Notes: generated from the sequence alone by a model not told the origin. A stretch of 64,000 nt of DNA from Desulfosporosinus sp. FKB (GCF_002196705.1 NZ_NADJ01000016.1:62001-126000), one strand, 5' to 3'. Positions 42,777 through 50,786 are shown, numbered from the stretch's first letter. Program-made: numbers and translations.

Positions 42777-44403
42777 CGATTCCGGATTTGAATTGGATCT
42801 CTATCAGATCATCCTTGACAGCCTTGATGCTCTGCAGTAGCCTTCTGACCAGGTCGTTGTCAAATTCCCTGACCTCGCAGGTGGTTTTCTTCAGGCAGGC
42901 ATCCATATCGTCGAGCCTCTGCTGAAAATTCGCCGCCATTTTTTGCTCCCGCACCAGCTCCAACTTTTTCTGCTTCAGTTCGTTGATCTTCTCTGAAATT
43001 CTCTTATATCTCTCGTCAAAATCCTCCGTGATGGAGCCTTGCTTGGCGTTTTCCTCTATCAAGGCCAGCATTTCACCCTGCAGCTTTTCAATCTGCCCGT
43101 CATAGTCGGTGGTCATGTTTTTAGTGGAATAGCTGCCGATGACTCGGATTACGTTCTCACGGAAGGCTCCGACAAACTCGCCACGGTTTTCCACGACGCT
43201 GTTTATGGCGGTCATTATTGCTTCATGCAGGATATCCTCTTTGAAAGTGGGGGAGTGCTTGCAGTTCTTAGTTCCGTTCTTCAGGCGGTTCTCACACCGC
43301 CATACTGCGGTTTTCTGGCCATATTTAGACCATACCTGCCTGCGGTAAGGCTGGCCGCATTCTTTGCATATCATGATGTCACTTAAAGCGAATTTGGAGC
43401 TGTATTTGCTTTTCTCTTTCTCTTGCTTTGCCCTTCGGGCTGCCGCAGTTTTACCAAGGCTTGCCCGCCTCGCTTTTTCCTCCTGCACCTGATAATAAAG
43501 CTCCTTTGGGATAATAGCTTCATGATCATCCTCTATGTAATACTGGGGGACGATGCCTTTGTTCTTCACCCGCTTTTTTGTGAGAAAATCAATGGTGTAG
43601 GTTTTCTGCTGCAGGACGTCGCCCATATATTTTTCATTGCTCAGCATCTTTTCGATGACTCCGGGGCACCACCTGGTCAGGCCAGTGACGGTTTTGATAC
43701 CTTCCGATTCTAATATCTTGGTAATCTGTATGATACTGCTCCCTTCAAGGTAAAGGCGGAAAATACGTCTGACCAGCTCCGCTTCCTCCGGTACGATGAC
43801 CAGCTCGCCGTTCTTATCCTTGGTGTAGCCTAAAAACTTATTGTGGTTGACCGAGACGATGCCATTCTCAAACCGTCTGACAAGACCCCACCGGGTGTTC
43901 TCACTCAGGTTCCGGCTTTCCTCCTGCGCCTGGCTGCTCAGGATGGTAATCAAAAGCTCCCCGGTCCCCTCCAGCGTATTCACGCCTTCTTTTTCGAAGA
44001 AGACGGCGACGTTCTTTTCCTTGAGCTTGCGGATGTTCTGCAGGCTGTCCACCGTGTTTCTGGCGAACCGGCTGACCGACTTGGTGATGACCATGTCAAT
44101 TTTTCCGGCCATGCAGTCCTCGATCATGGCGTTGAAGTCGTCACGCTTTTTGGTGTTTGTAGCGCTCTTCCCGTCATCGGCGTAAATTCCGGCAAGCTTC
44201 CAGTTGGGATTGCTCTTGATTTTTTCAGTATAGTAGGATACCTGGGCTTCATAGCTGGTTTCCTGCTGCTCCAGCGTAGTGCTGACGCGGCAGTATGCCG
44301 CAACCCGCAGGGCTTTAAACTGAGGCTTTATACTCCTGTCATACTCCGGCTTGGAGGGTATCATAGATATGCTTTTCTTTTTTGCTGTCGCTGTCTGCAT
44401 CAT
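42745..44403 (-). CDS. large serine recombinase, third gene of the cassette
   Basis: A 552-residue protein with nucleophile Ser41 (A-A-Y-C-R-V-S-T-T), the S-R-F-A-R-N motif, recombinase domain, zinc ribbon (C-K-E-C-G, then C-E-N, then C-K-H) and a long coiled coil. It is intact and full length. The ATG follows AAGGAGAAACA. It starts 18 bp after the non-catalytic recombinase. It probably performs integration or excision together with the other two. Confidence 0.93.
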   Translation of the reverse strand: MMQTATAKKKSISMIPSKPEYDRSIKPQFKALRVAAYCRVSTTLEQQETSYEAQVSYYTEKIKSNPNWKLAGIYADDGKSATNTKKRDDFNAMIEDCMAGKIDMVITKSVSRFARNTVDSLQNIRKLKEKNVAVFFEKEGVNTLEGTGELLITILSSQAQEESRNLSENTRWGLVRRFENGIVSVNHNKFLGYTKDKNGELVIVPEEAELVRRIFRLYLEGSSIIQITKILESEGIKTVTGLTRWCPGVIEKMLSNEKYMGDVLQQKTYTIDFLTKKRVKNKGIVPQYYIEDDHEAIIPKELYYQVQEEKARRASLGKTAAARRAKQEKEKSKYSSKFALSDIMICKECGQPYRRQVWSKYGQKTAVWRCENRLKNGTKNCKHSPTFKEDILHEAIMTAINSVVENRGEFVGAFRENVIRVIGSYSTKNMTTDYDGQIEKLQGEMLALIEENAKQGSITEDFDERYKRISEKINELKQKKLELVREQKMAANFQQRLDDMDACLKKTTCEVREFDNDLVRRLLQSIKAVKDDLIEIQFKSGIVMNQRVSYFD

Positions 44404-44421
44404 TGTTTCTCCTTCCTTGGT

Positions 44422-45321
44422 TTAGTATCTGGCTTCCAAGGTTAATCTGTTTATAAATTCAAACACTAGCCGATGGTCGGCATAGACCGTGATTTGCTTT
44501 ATCACCATCATAAACAGTTCCTCATCAAATTCCGTGAGAAGCTGTCTGCCTGAAAACGCCTGCTTCATCTTTTCGGTGTTATATTTGGCGTCATCGATTT
44601 TCGCTGTTTTATAAAAAGCTTGCGCTCGCTTAAAAATAAGAGCCGGAAGCTCTTTGGACGAAAACCGCCCTTCTGCTTCCAGCTCTCTGATCCGCTGATC
44701 CAAGCTATTAAATTCAGGGTTATATGAAATTGGTTCTTTCTTAGGCTTCCGGTCGAGGATTTGTAACCTTGCCAGAATCCGGTTAGCTGCCTCAAGGAAG
44801 ACCTTTTCAAGCTGCTCATCCGTAAGAAAACCGCACCGGCAGCAAACTCGGTTCTTGTAAATATACCTTTTGCACTTCCAGAAGGACTTCTCCGATAGTT
44901 TCCCGCAGTGCTCAATGTATTTGCGGTAAACCTCGCCGCATTCTCCGCACCGTAGCTTACCGGTGAATGGATATTGATGGTTTCCGCTGTTTGGCTGGAT
45001 GCTTCGCCCCAGCTGATCACAGCGTTCCTTGCGGCGTTTCTGCACCTGCTCAAAAAACTCGGTGCTAATCATCTGAGGGTAGAATTCATCACCTAGGTAT
45101 TTGACATTCTCCAATATCTTGCCGATGGACCCGTGGTTCCAAGAGGCTTTGTTGTTGGCGTTTGGAAATCCCATTTCGGTCAGCCGTTTTGCAAGCGCAG
45201 AGGTGGAGACTCCGGACAGATAATCTGAAAATATCTTTTTCACAACAGCGGCTTTGGGTTCATCAAGCCGTATTTTCCCATTTACCAGCTCATACCCGAT
45301 GGGCATATGCCTTTGTATCAT
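44422..45321 (-). CDS. recombinase-like protein lacking the catalytic resolvase domain
   Basis: A 299-residue protein that begins directly in the DNA-binding part of a large serine recombinase (M-P-I-G-Y-E-L-V-N-G, then I-F-S-D-Y-L-S-G-V-S-T, then W-N-H-G-S-I-G-K-I-L). It has the zinc ribbon (C-G-E-C-G, then C-K-R, then C-C-R-C-G) and a coiled coil, but no catalytic serine domain. The ATG at 45321 has GGGGGAGATTGAGG upstream, so the short form is genuine and not a truncated frame. It overlaps the first recombinase by 32 bases. It may be an accessory subunit that selects DNA sites. Confidence 0.85.
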   Translation of the reverse strand: MIQRHMPIGYELVNGKIRLDEPKAAVVKKIFSDYLSGVSTSALAKRLTEMGFPNANNKASWNHGSIGKILENVKYLGDEFYPQMISTEFFEQVQKRRKERCDQLGRSIQPNSGNHQYPFTGKLRCGECGEVYRKYIEHCGKLSEKSFWKCKRYIYKNRVCCRCGFLTDEQLEKVFLEAANRILARLQILDRKPKKEPISYNPEFNSLDQRIRELEAEGRFSSKELPALIFKRAQAFYKTAKIDDAKYNTEKMKQAFSGRQLLTEFDEELFMMVIKQITVYADHRLVFEFINRLTLEARY

Positions 45322-46921
45322 CCTCAATCTCCCCCTTCCTGCAGGGTTCGGACAGTTCGAGCCGGTTGATGAGCCGGAAGGTGATTTGGCCGTTTTTCTG
45401 TACGATGACCTTGTCTATCGCCTGTAAAAATAAATCCTCACGGTATTCTTCTATAACGTGGGGATTGTTTCTGATCAGCTCCAGCAGCTGTTCTGTACCG
45501 CCAATCTCTATGTCGAAGCCGTTGTTGTCCAGAAGCTGGCTTCTTTTCTTTTTCACAGCGGCAAGCTCTATGGTCAGGCTATTTTGCCGCTCTATAAATA
45601 CCGCAGGATCGATATACCTTTTCGATACAAGTCTGCTGAGTATATGACCCTGCTCTGTCAGTTCCATGATTCTATTGCTGCATTCCCCAATTTTCTGCTC
45701 TTGTTGCTCATCCATCCGGAGCTTTTTAAGCGTATCCAATAAGGGAGTGAGGATTTCGGCATAATTGCTTACGAGCTTGTTCCACATTACGGTGAAAGCC
45801 CATTGAATATCATCCTCCCGGATTGCCTTCTGGCTGCATCTGGTGTTGTGCAAAATGTGCTGCCGACAGCACCATTGGACCTTCTCATAGGGCTTGCCGA
45901 TGTAGATTTTCTGTCTTCGGAACGTACCTCCGCATTCGCCGCAGAGGATTTTACTGCTGAAGGTATATCGGCTTTGGTATTTCTCCGAATCGTCCATCCC
46001 CATCTGCATTCTGCGGTATTCAAGGATTTCCTTTACTGCCTCCGCCTGTTCATGTGAGATAATGGGTTCATGGTTATCCTCAACCAGATACTGAGGAAGC
46101 TGCCCTTTGTTCCTCTTTTTCTTAAAGGGCAGCACCTCTGTGGTCATGGTTTTCTGATATAGTAGATTTCCTATGTATATGGGATTTAAAAGCATTTCCT
46201 TTATCACGCCGTCGTTCCACTTCTCAGCCGAGCGTATTGTGGGGATTCCTTCCTCGGACAAATCCTTGGCGATTGCATAAGTGCCCTTTCCATTTAAGTA
46301 CTCCCGGAAAATGCGTCGGACTATAGCAGCTTCTTCCTCCTGAATTATCAGCTCGCCCTTATCATCCTTGGTATAGCCGTAGGCTGGAGTGCCGAGGATG
46401 AAGGTGCCGTCTTGAAAACGTTTAACTGCTGCCCATTTATTGTTGGTGGAAATGCTTTCGGATTCGCCCTGCGCCAAAGAGCTTAAAATGGTCAGCATCA
46501 GTTCGCTTTTCTCCGACAGGCTGTTGATATGCTCCTTTTCAAAATAGACGGCGACGCCAAGCTCCTTCAAGCGACGGATGGCCTGGATGCTGTCCACTGT
46601 GTTTCTAGCAAACCGGGTCAGGGATTTGGTTATGACCATATCTATCCTGCCATCCTCGCAGTCCTTCAGCATCCTTAAAAAGTCATCCCTTTTTTGCAGA
46701 TTTGTTCCGCTTCTTGCTTCATCGGCGTAGATTCCGGCAAACTGCCAATCCTCTTGATTTTCAATCAAAGCGGTGTAATACTCCATCTGTGCGGTAAAGG
46801 AATTCTGCTGCTCACGGGAGTCGGTGCTTACCCGGCAATAGGCGCAAACCCGCTTTTTCGGCTGTAATTGCCGGACGATCTGCTGCTTTACAGGATCTAT
46901 TTTTACTACGTTCTTAGCCAT
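45290..46921 (-). CDS. large serine recombinase, first gene of the cassette
   Basis: A 543-residue protein with nucleophile Ser32 (C-A-Y-C-R-V-S-T-D), an L-T-R-F-A-R-N variant of the arginine motif, recombinase domain, zinc ribbon (C-G-E-C-G) and coiled coil. A good AGGAGAG site precedes the ATG. It is the first of three adjacent recombinase-type genes, an arrangement known from clostridial conjugative and mobilisable elements. Confidence 0.93.
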   Translation of the reverse strand: MAKNVVKIDPVKQQIVRQLQPKKRVCAYCRVSTDSREQQNSFTAQMEYYTALIENQEDWQFAGIYADEARSGTNLQKRDDFLRMLKDCEDGRIDMVITKSLTRFARNTVDSIQAIRRLKELGVAVYFEKEHINSLSEKSELMLTILSSLAQGESESISTNNKWAAVKRFQDGTFILGTPAYGYTKDDKGELIIQEEEAAIVRRIFREYLNGKGTYAIAKDLSEEGIPTIRSAEKWNDGVIKEMLLNPIYIGNLLYQKTMTTEVLPFKKKRNKGQLPQYLVEDNHEPIISHEQAEAVKEILEYRRMQMGMDDSEKYQSRYTFSSKILCGECGGTFRRQKIYIGKPYEKVQWCCRQHILHNTRCSQKAIREDDIQWAFTVMWNKLVSNYAEILTPLLDTLKKLRMDEQQEQKIGECSNRIMELTEQGHILSRLVSKRYIDPAVFIERQNSLTIELAAVKKKRSQLLDNNGFDIEIGGTEQLLELIRNNPHVIEEYREDLFLQAIDKVIVQKNGQITFRLINRLELSEPCRKGEIEDDTKAYAHRV

Positions 46922-47000
46922 GCGTTCTCTCCTTTCTCTCGTTTTTGACTCCTGTCAGCAACACACAATACCACACAAGCTTTGAGATATCCAGGTGTTT

Positions 47001-47162
47001 TTACGCATATACCTTGGAAAGCTCCGGAGTGAACGTTTGACGGTTCAATTCATCGATTTTTTTGTACTCAGCAGGGGAGATAAGGCCGTTTCGGAGCAAG
47101 ATATCCAAAAGCTTTAACGCTGCCTTATACTTGACTTCATTGGCCGTCTGATTATTTGACAT
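47001..47162 (-). CDS. small SHOCT-like protein, 53 aa
   Basis: A short frame from ATG 47162 (GGGGGTGAGCGAT upstream) to TAA 47001. It encodes L-L-D-I-L-L-R-N-G-L-I-S-P-A-E-Y-K-K-I-D-E-L-N, the short helical pattern of SHOCT domains, which often bind nucleic acid or act as oligomerisation tags. It is found beside the recombinases in related elements. It sits 17 bp downstream of the recombinase-like protein gene and is probably cotranscribed. Confidence 0.75.
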   Translation of the reverse strand: MSNNQTANEVKYKAALKLLDILLRNGLISPAEYKKIDELNRQTFTPELSKVYA

Positions 47163-47179
47163 ATCGCTCACCCCCTATT

Positions 47180-47887
47180 TTACTGCAGAGAAAGGGATGG
47201 GCTTTGATATTCCAATTGGATTTGACCCTCCAACGGCGAATAAAGTTCAATGCCCAGCTGATCCAGACCTCTTTGAAGCTCCAGTAATTTGGCTGTATCC
47301 CGCTTCAGGCAGTCAACCTTCTTTACAAGCAATACATCCATTATGCCATTTCCGGCAGCCTTCATGACCTCCGCAAGACCGGTACGGTCAAAATCCAGCT
47401 CGCTTCCTATATCCACTGATTCGCCGACAACAACAAATCCCATCTGTTCGGAGTAATCCATAAGTTCCTTTTTCTGGCCTTTCAGAGCGCCGTGGGTATC
47501 CTCCGGCGCGTCGATCCGACAGTAAATCCATGCTCGCTTCTGGCTTCCATGGCTTAAAAATTCAAGAGCCTCATCAACGCTCACAATCGGAATATTTACA
47601 GGCTCCTTTTCGCCTTGCTGCATGGGTACCAGTTCTTTAGTGATCCCTTTCAGAAGCCTCTGATCCGGGCAGCGGTTGATAAATTCGCCGAAGGTGTCCA
47701 GAACCAGCCTGTCCAGCGTATCTGTTAAAACCATCTTGTCCGCATGCTCTTTTTTCAGCATGATAAAGCTTGCAATGCCGGACGGGGATTTCTCAAAATA
47801 GAATTCCTGACTCTCTCCGTCAAGCCCGTACACGTAACCGATAATTAGCTCCTTCTTTAGCAATTCAGCCAATGCTTCCTTTTCCAT
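47180..47887 (-). CDS. recombinase-like protein with replaced catalytic residues
   Basis: A 235-residue protein. Residues 1-115 are a domain I do not recognise. Residues 118-235 follow the resolvase fold (A-W-I-Y-C-R-I, then L-K-G-Q-K-K-E-L-M-D-Y, then M-D-V-L-L-V-K-K, then R-D-T-A-K-L-L-E-L). Where family members have the nucleophile serine, this protein has Asp126, and the S-R of the arginine motif is D-C (192-193). It is therefore unlikely to recombine DNA and may regulate or scaffold the active recombinases. AGGAAAACGAA precedes the ATG. Confidence 0.75.
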   Translation of the reverse strand: MEKEALAELLKKELIIGYVYGLDGESQEFYFEKSPSGIASFIMLKKEHADKMVLTDTLDRLVLDTFGEFINRCPDQRLLKGITKELVPMQQGEKEPVNIPIVSVDEALEFLSHGSQKRAWIYCRIDAPEDTHGALKGQKKELMDYSEQMGFVVVGESVDIGSELDFDRTGLAEVMKAAGNGIMDVLLVKKVDCLKRDTAKLLELQRGLDQLGIELYSPLEGQIQLEYQSPSLSLQ

Positions 47888-47917
47888 TTCGTTTTCCTCC
47901 CTGATATTTTGAATTTA

Positions 47918-47976
47918 ATCTCAGAAGGATACGGCAGGGCGTTAAAAAAATAGCCCTGCCGCATTGTTTCTGAGAT
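47918..47976. repeat. two-tier palindrome upstream of the recombinase-like gene
   Basis: The outer arms ATCTCAGAA (47918-47926) and TTCTGAGAT (47968-47976) enclose inner arms CGGCAGGGC (47932-47940) and GCCCTGCCG (47953-47961). All arms are perfect. No T-run follows. It may be a protein-binding site or a leader RNA structure. Confidence 0.6.
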
Positions 47977-48026
47977 CAAAAATGATCTGCTTGTTCTTCA
48001 TTACGAATTGCCGCTTCTATTCGACA

Positions 48027-48281
48027 CTACTTCCCGAAGCGGAAAAGCCTTGCGGCTCTCAGGGCGGCAGCATAAACGGTTTGCCGGTTAAGCAAACACC
48101 ATAAGAATTTTACCTCCCCCAGGATCTCTGGGAGCCGCCCCCATTGCTTAAGCCTGTGGCTGGACGGAAGTAGCATTATCACTGTCCATTTCATTGCGAA
48201 ACAGTCCACCACGGACCGTTCAATGACCGGGCGTTCCCGCTCGTCACCTTCGATGCCATCGGTTCGACGGATGAAATTCAT
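48027..48281 (-). CDS. hypothetical protein, uncertain
   Basis: An 84-codon frame with a basic, Arg-rich composition and no clear ribosome site. It starts N-F-I-R-R-T-D-G-I-E-G and ends A-A-R-L-F-R-F-G-K. No family was recognised. It lies in the operon between the sigma-like gene and the recombinase-like gene, where small element genes are expected. With its flanks it covers the region 47.98-48.39 kb, in which nothing else was seen. Confidence 0.35.
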   Translation of the reverse strand: MNFIRRTDGIEGDERERPVIERSVVDCFAMKWTVIMLLPSSHRLKQWGRLPEILGEVKFLWCLLNRQTVYAAALRAARLFRFGK

Positions 48282-48393
48282 CCGCAGGCAGTCTTGGCGC
48301 GCCCGTCAACGTCGCTGCCGCTTTTCACACGGCTGGATAGCTCATGTATCTATGCTGCCGGATATAATATTTTCAAAGAACAACAGGAGAATA

Positions 48394-48432
48394 AAAAATT
48401 CCCCTCACTTCTTTAGGGAAAAAAGTGAGGGG
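48394..48432 (-). terminator. strong intrinsic terminator after the sigma-like gene
   Basis: The minus strand reads CCCCTCACTT, a 12-base loop, AAGTGAGGGG, then AATTTTTTATT. Confidence 0.85.
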
Positions 48433-48448
48433 TTGGACCAAAAAACTT

Positions 48449-48865
48449 TTATTTTTCTAAAAGTTTTTTGAGCTGACCAAATATTCGTTTTTTGCGATTG
48501 TGTATGGTCATGCGAGGAATACCTGTTTCTGCAGACAATTGATGCTCGCTTTTTTTGAGGTAATAAAGCGCTATAATCAGCTGGCGTTCAGATTCATTTA
48601 GCAGCAACAGACATTGTTGAAGCCTTTTAATCATATCACGCTGAACAATTTCATCCTCCATGGAATCCTCTGCAGTAGAAATTGTATACTCCACAGAGAT
48701 GCCTTTCTCATTGCATCCTTCAAGCGAGATATTGTTATCCCCCGCCAGCCTGTCCAGGTATTTTTCTCTGTCCCGGCAGTGGTAATAGGCTTTGTAGACC
48801 TCCTTGGTCACTGTGACACGCGTCCCTCTGACCAGCAGGGTATATTTTTTATCATGATTATTCAT
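48449..48865 (-). CDS. sigma-70 region 4-like protein of the element
   Basis: A 138-residue protein with K-E-V-Y-K-A-Y-Y-H-C-R-D-R-E-K-Y near residue 20. The C-terminal part (L-N-E-S-E-R-Q-L-I-I-A-L-Y-Y, then S-E-H-Q-L-S-A-E-T-G-I-P-R-M-T-I-H-N-R) is a sigma region 4-type helix-turn-helix. Proteins of this type are common in clostridial conjugative elements. It could redirect RNA polymerase to element promoters. The ATG at 48865 has GGAGG 8 bases upstream; the earlier ATG overlaps it. A strong terminator follows. Confidence 0.8.
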   Translation of the reverse strand: MNNHDKKYTLLVRGTRVTVTKEVYKAYYHCRDREKYLDRLAGDNNISLEGCNEKGISVEYTISTAEDSMEDEIVQRDMIKRLQQCLLLLNESERQLIIALYYLKKSEHQLSAETGIPRMTIHNRKKRIFGQLKKLLEK

Positions 48866-49021
48866 AAGCTTGTCCTCCATTTCGAGAATCTAAAAATCCG
48901 GAAATGAAGAACAAGCGGAGGAGATCTGCAGCGAGCCGCTGTTTTGTTATTGCATAAAATAAAAGCCACTCGTTTTGCTCCTTTCTGGGGAGCCAAACGA
49001 GCAGCTTCTTCTAATGCAGAA

Positions 49022-49071
49022 CCGGCCGGGCCTGACGCATAGCAATAGTGCTACTCGTCAGGCCCGGCCGG
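49022..49071. repeat. very strong GC-rich inverted repeat
   Basis: Perfect 16-bp arms CCGGCCGGGCCTGACG and CGTCAGGCCCGGCCGG surround an 18-base loop that contains a further TAGCA/TGCTA pair. No T-run follows on either strand. A second hairpin (CTCGTTT-GCTCC/GGAGC-AAACGAG) lies at about 48973-49002. Both stand in the leader between the zinc-ribbon and sigma-like genes. Confidence 0.7.
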
Positions 49072-49164
49072 CACCTTTATAATCACTCCGCTTTACAAGG
49101 GGAGGATAGCGTCAAGCGCTGGAATCGAATATCATAAGTTCATTTATTTGATTGTGGAGTCGCC

Positions 49165-49380
49165 TTATAACTTGAGGTCTGAGAACTTCTTACTCTCATA
49201 GACCTCGTTATTGTCCAGCAAAATTGAAACCTGAGACTTGCATAGATGACACTTTACGTTTACAACATCACTTTCAGCCTCACTCGTTTCAGCTAACAGG
49301 GCCAGTGCCTCAGCATTTCCGCTGTAATCAGCAATTCGGCGTCCGCAATTTGGACATTTGAGCCTTTTCTTTTTTACCAT
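49165..49380 (-). CDS. zinc-ribbon protein, first gene of the leftward element operon
   Basis: A 71-residue protein with two CXXC knuckles, C9-P-N-C12 and C44-H-L-C47, separated by a short acidic segment. This is a zinc-ribbon layout resembling Com-like translational regulators. The ATG at 49380 has GGAGGG 9 bases upstream. It is the first gene after a consensus promoter, a c-di-GMP-I riboswitch and a candidate terminator, so its expression should respond to both the repressor and c-di-GMP. Confidence 0.8.
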   Translation of the reverse strand: MVKKKRLKCPNCGRRIADYSGNAEALALLAETSEAESDVVNVKCHLCKSQVSILLDNNEVYESKKFSDLKL

Positions 49381-49420
49381 CTCATACCCTCCTGCATCAT
49401 TTATCTCTATCAATACAAAT

Positions 49421-49443
49421 ACCTGCTCTGAAAAAGGGCAGGC
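49421..49443 (-). terminator. candidate expression-platform terminator of the riboswitch
   Basis: The minus strand reads GCCTGC, a loop of about 10 bases, GCAGGT, then ATTTGTATT. It lies between the aptamer and the zinc-ribbon start codon. The T-tract is imperfect. Confidence 0.5.
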
Positions 49444-49451
49444 ATTCGCAA

Positions 49452-49545
49452 AGATCGGCAACCAGGCTGTCATAGCGCGTCAAACGCTTTAGACCCTCGG
49501 CTTTGCGTCCCTGCCTTTAGACAGGTTTGCCCTTAACTTTATCTA
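49452..49545 (-). ncRNA. cyclic-di-GMP-I (GEMM-I) riboswitch
   Basis: On the minus strand the leader reads GGGCAAACC (49532-49524), a hairpin CCTGTC-TAAA-GGCAGG, then GGGACGCAAAGCC (49511-49499), GGGTCTAA, and a second hairpin region with TATGACAGCC and GGTTGCCGAT (ending near 49454). These are the conserved elements of the c-di-GMP-I aptamer in the right order and spacing, including the terminal-loop/receptor part. A hairpin ending in a T-rich run (49421-49443 on the minus strand) lies between it and the gene and could be the switching terminator. Strand, promoter and gene positions agree. Confidence 0.85.
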
Positions 49546-49644
49546 TTTTTAGCTGTCAGAGTAATTAAAGCCGTCATGCGCTTTGCAGACGGTAATTTCC
49601 CGGCAATCTGTTGGGTTCAATCATTTTCACAGAAGAAATAACTC

Positions 49645-49673
49645 TTGACACCATATGCAACATGAATTATTAT
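49645..49673 (+). promoter_or_regulatory. promoter of the immR-like gene
   Basis: TTGACA (49645-49650), a 17-bp spacer, TATTAT (49668-49673). The predicted transcript start falls in operator-like site 1, consistent with autoregulation. Confidence 0.6.
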
Positions 49674-49679
49674 GAATGT

Positions 49680-49752
49680 GCAGGTTATCTGCATATTTGA
49701 ATTATATGCAATCTACTTGTATTTGTCAATATATAACATGAAATTTACCTGC
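49680..49752 (-). promoter_or_regulatory. leftward consensus promoter with three operator-like sites
   Basis: On the minus strand TTGACA (49729-49724), 17 bp, TATAAT (49706-49701): a perfect sigma-A promoter. Three related sequences lie on it: GCAGGTTATCTGCAT (49680-49694), the inverse of ACAAGTAGATTGCAT (49707-49721, between the two boxes), and the inverse of GCAGGTAAATTTCAT (49738-49752). The repressor encoded to the right would block the leftward promoter when bound. Confidence 0.7.
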
Positions 49753-49775
49753 TTATACTTAGGAGGGCGGTCTAC

Positions 49776-50192
49776 ATGAAATTCGGAGAAAAAATAAAAA
49801 ATGCCCGCGTCGCAAAAGACATGACGCAGGCGGAACTGGCGCAGGCAGTCGGAGTATCTCTCCGCACAATGGTCAGCTATGAAAACGGAGATTGCTATCC
49901 TAAAAAACGCGAGGTGTACGGGAAGCTGGCTGAAGTTTTAGGTGTTGATACGAATTATCTGCTGACCGAGAATGAGGAATTTATAAACGCTGCCGGAGAA
50001 AAATACGGCTACCGGGGAAAGAAGTACGCTCAGCAGCTCATCACAGAGGTCAACGGCCTTTTTGCCGGAGGCGACATGGATGACGAGGATTTGGATGCCG
50101 TTATGAGAGCAATCTCCGACGCTTATTGGATAGCCAAGGAGAAAAACAAAAAGTACACGCCGAAAAAGTATCGTAAAGCAGACAAGGAGTAG
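49776..50192 (+). CDS. ImmR-like XRE repressor of the integrative element
   Basis: A 138-residue protein with an N-terminal helix-turn-helix (M-T-Q-A-E-L-A-Q-A-V-G-V-S-L-R-T-M-V-S-Y-E-N-G) and an acidic C-terminal region (D-M-D-D-E-D-L-D-A-V-M-R-A-I). It is the only rightward unit here together with the ImmA-like protease. AGGAGGG precedes the ATG. By analogy with ICEBs1 it keeps the element silent until the partner protease cleaves it. Confidence 0.85.
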   Translation: MKFGEKIKNARVAKDMTQAELAQAVGVSLRTMVSYENGDCYPKKREVYGKLAEVLGVDTNYLLTENEEFINAAGEKYGYRGKKYAQQLITEVNGLFAGGDMDDEDLDAVMRAISDAYWIAKEKNKKYTPKKYRKADKE

Positions 50193-50244
50193 TCCGTTTT
50201 TTCGGACTGCTGCTGTGATAGAATTAGCATAGGGGGGGAATTCA

Positions 50245-50757
50245 TTGAACAAGGCGCTTATTTTTGAATCAGCTGAAAAATATATCAAGCGCTTCGGAAC
50301 GCGTGATCCTTTTGCCATAGCAGACGAGCTGGGCATTGAGGTTCTGTTCCGCAATGACTTCACTAAGCTGAAAGGGCTTTACCGCGTGATTCAGCGCAAC
50401 CGCTTTATCTTTTTAAATGGTAACTTGCCGGAACAGGTGCAGACCTTGGTATGCGCCCATGAGCTCGGACATGACGCACATCATCGGAATCTTGCCGATG
50501 ACAGTCCGTTCCGTGAATACGTTCTTTATTCCATGAATACACGTCCTGAGTATGAAGCCAATTTGTTTGCGGCTTCACTGCTTCTTCCCGATGATGAGGT
50601 TCATAAGTATGCCCGTGAAGGTTATGACGTTGTCCAGATTGCAGCCATGATGAACACAGATATTAACCTCATGCTGATAAAGCTGGGAGATATGAACTCC
50701 AGAGGCTATTCGTTCAATACAGCTTATACACCACGCTCAGATTTCTTGATCAGATAA
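50245..50757 (+). CDS. ImmA/IrrE-family metallopeptidase
   Basis: A 170-residue zinc protease with H72-E-L-G-H76 in C-A-H-E-L-G-H-D-A-H-H and a downstream glutamate in Y-E-A-N-L-F-A-A-S-L-L-L-P. This is the standard ImmA layout. TTG start after AGGGGGG. Directly downstream of the repressor by 52 bp, so the two form the anti-repressor switch of the element. Confidence 0.88.
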   Translation: MNKALIFESAEKYIKRFGTRDPFAIADELGIEVLFRNDFTKLKGLYRVIQRNRFIFLNGNLPEQVQTLVCAHELGHDAHHRNLADDSPFREYVLYSMNTRPEYEANLFAASLLLPDDEVHKYAREGYDVVQIAAMMNTDINLMLIKLGDMNSRGYSFNTAYTPRSDFLIR

Positions 50758-50786
50758 CCGTTCTTTCTAAGGAGGGTTTGAGGGTA

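Noticed and set aside
43843-44445. Plus-strand 200-codon frame opposite the third recombinase
   Set aside because: It mirrors the coding strand of an obvious recombinase, has no ribosome site and no recognisable motif.
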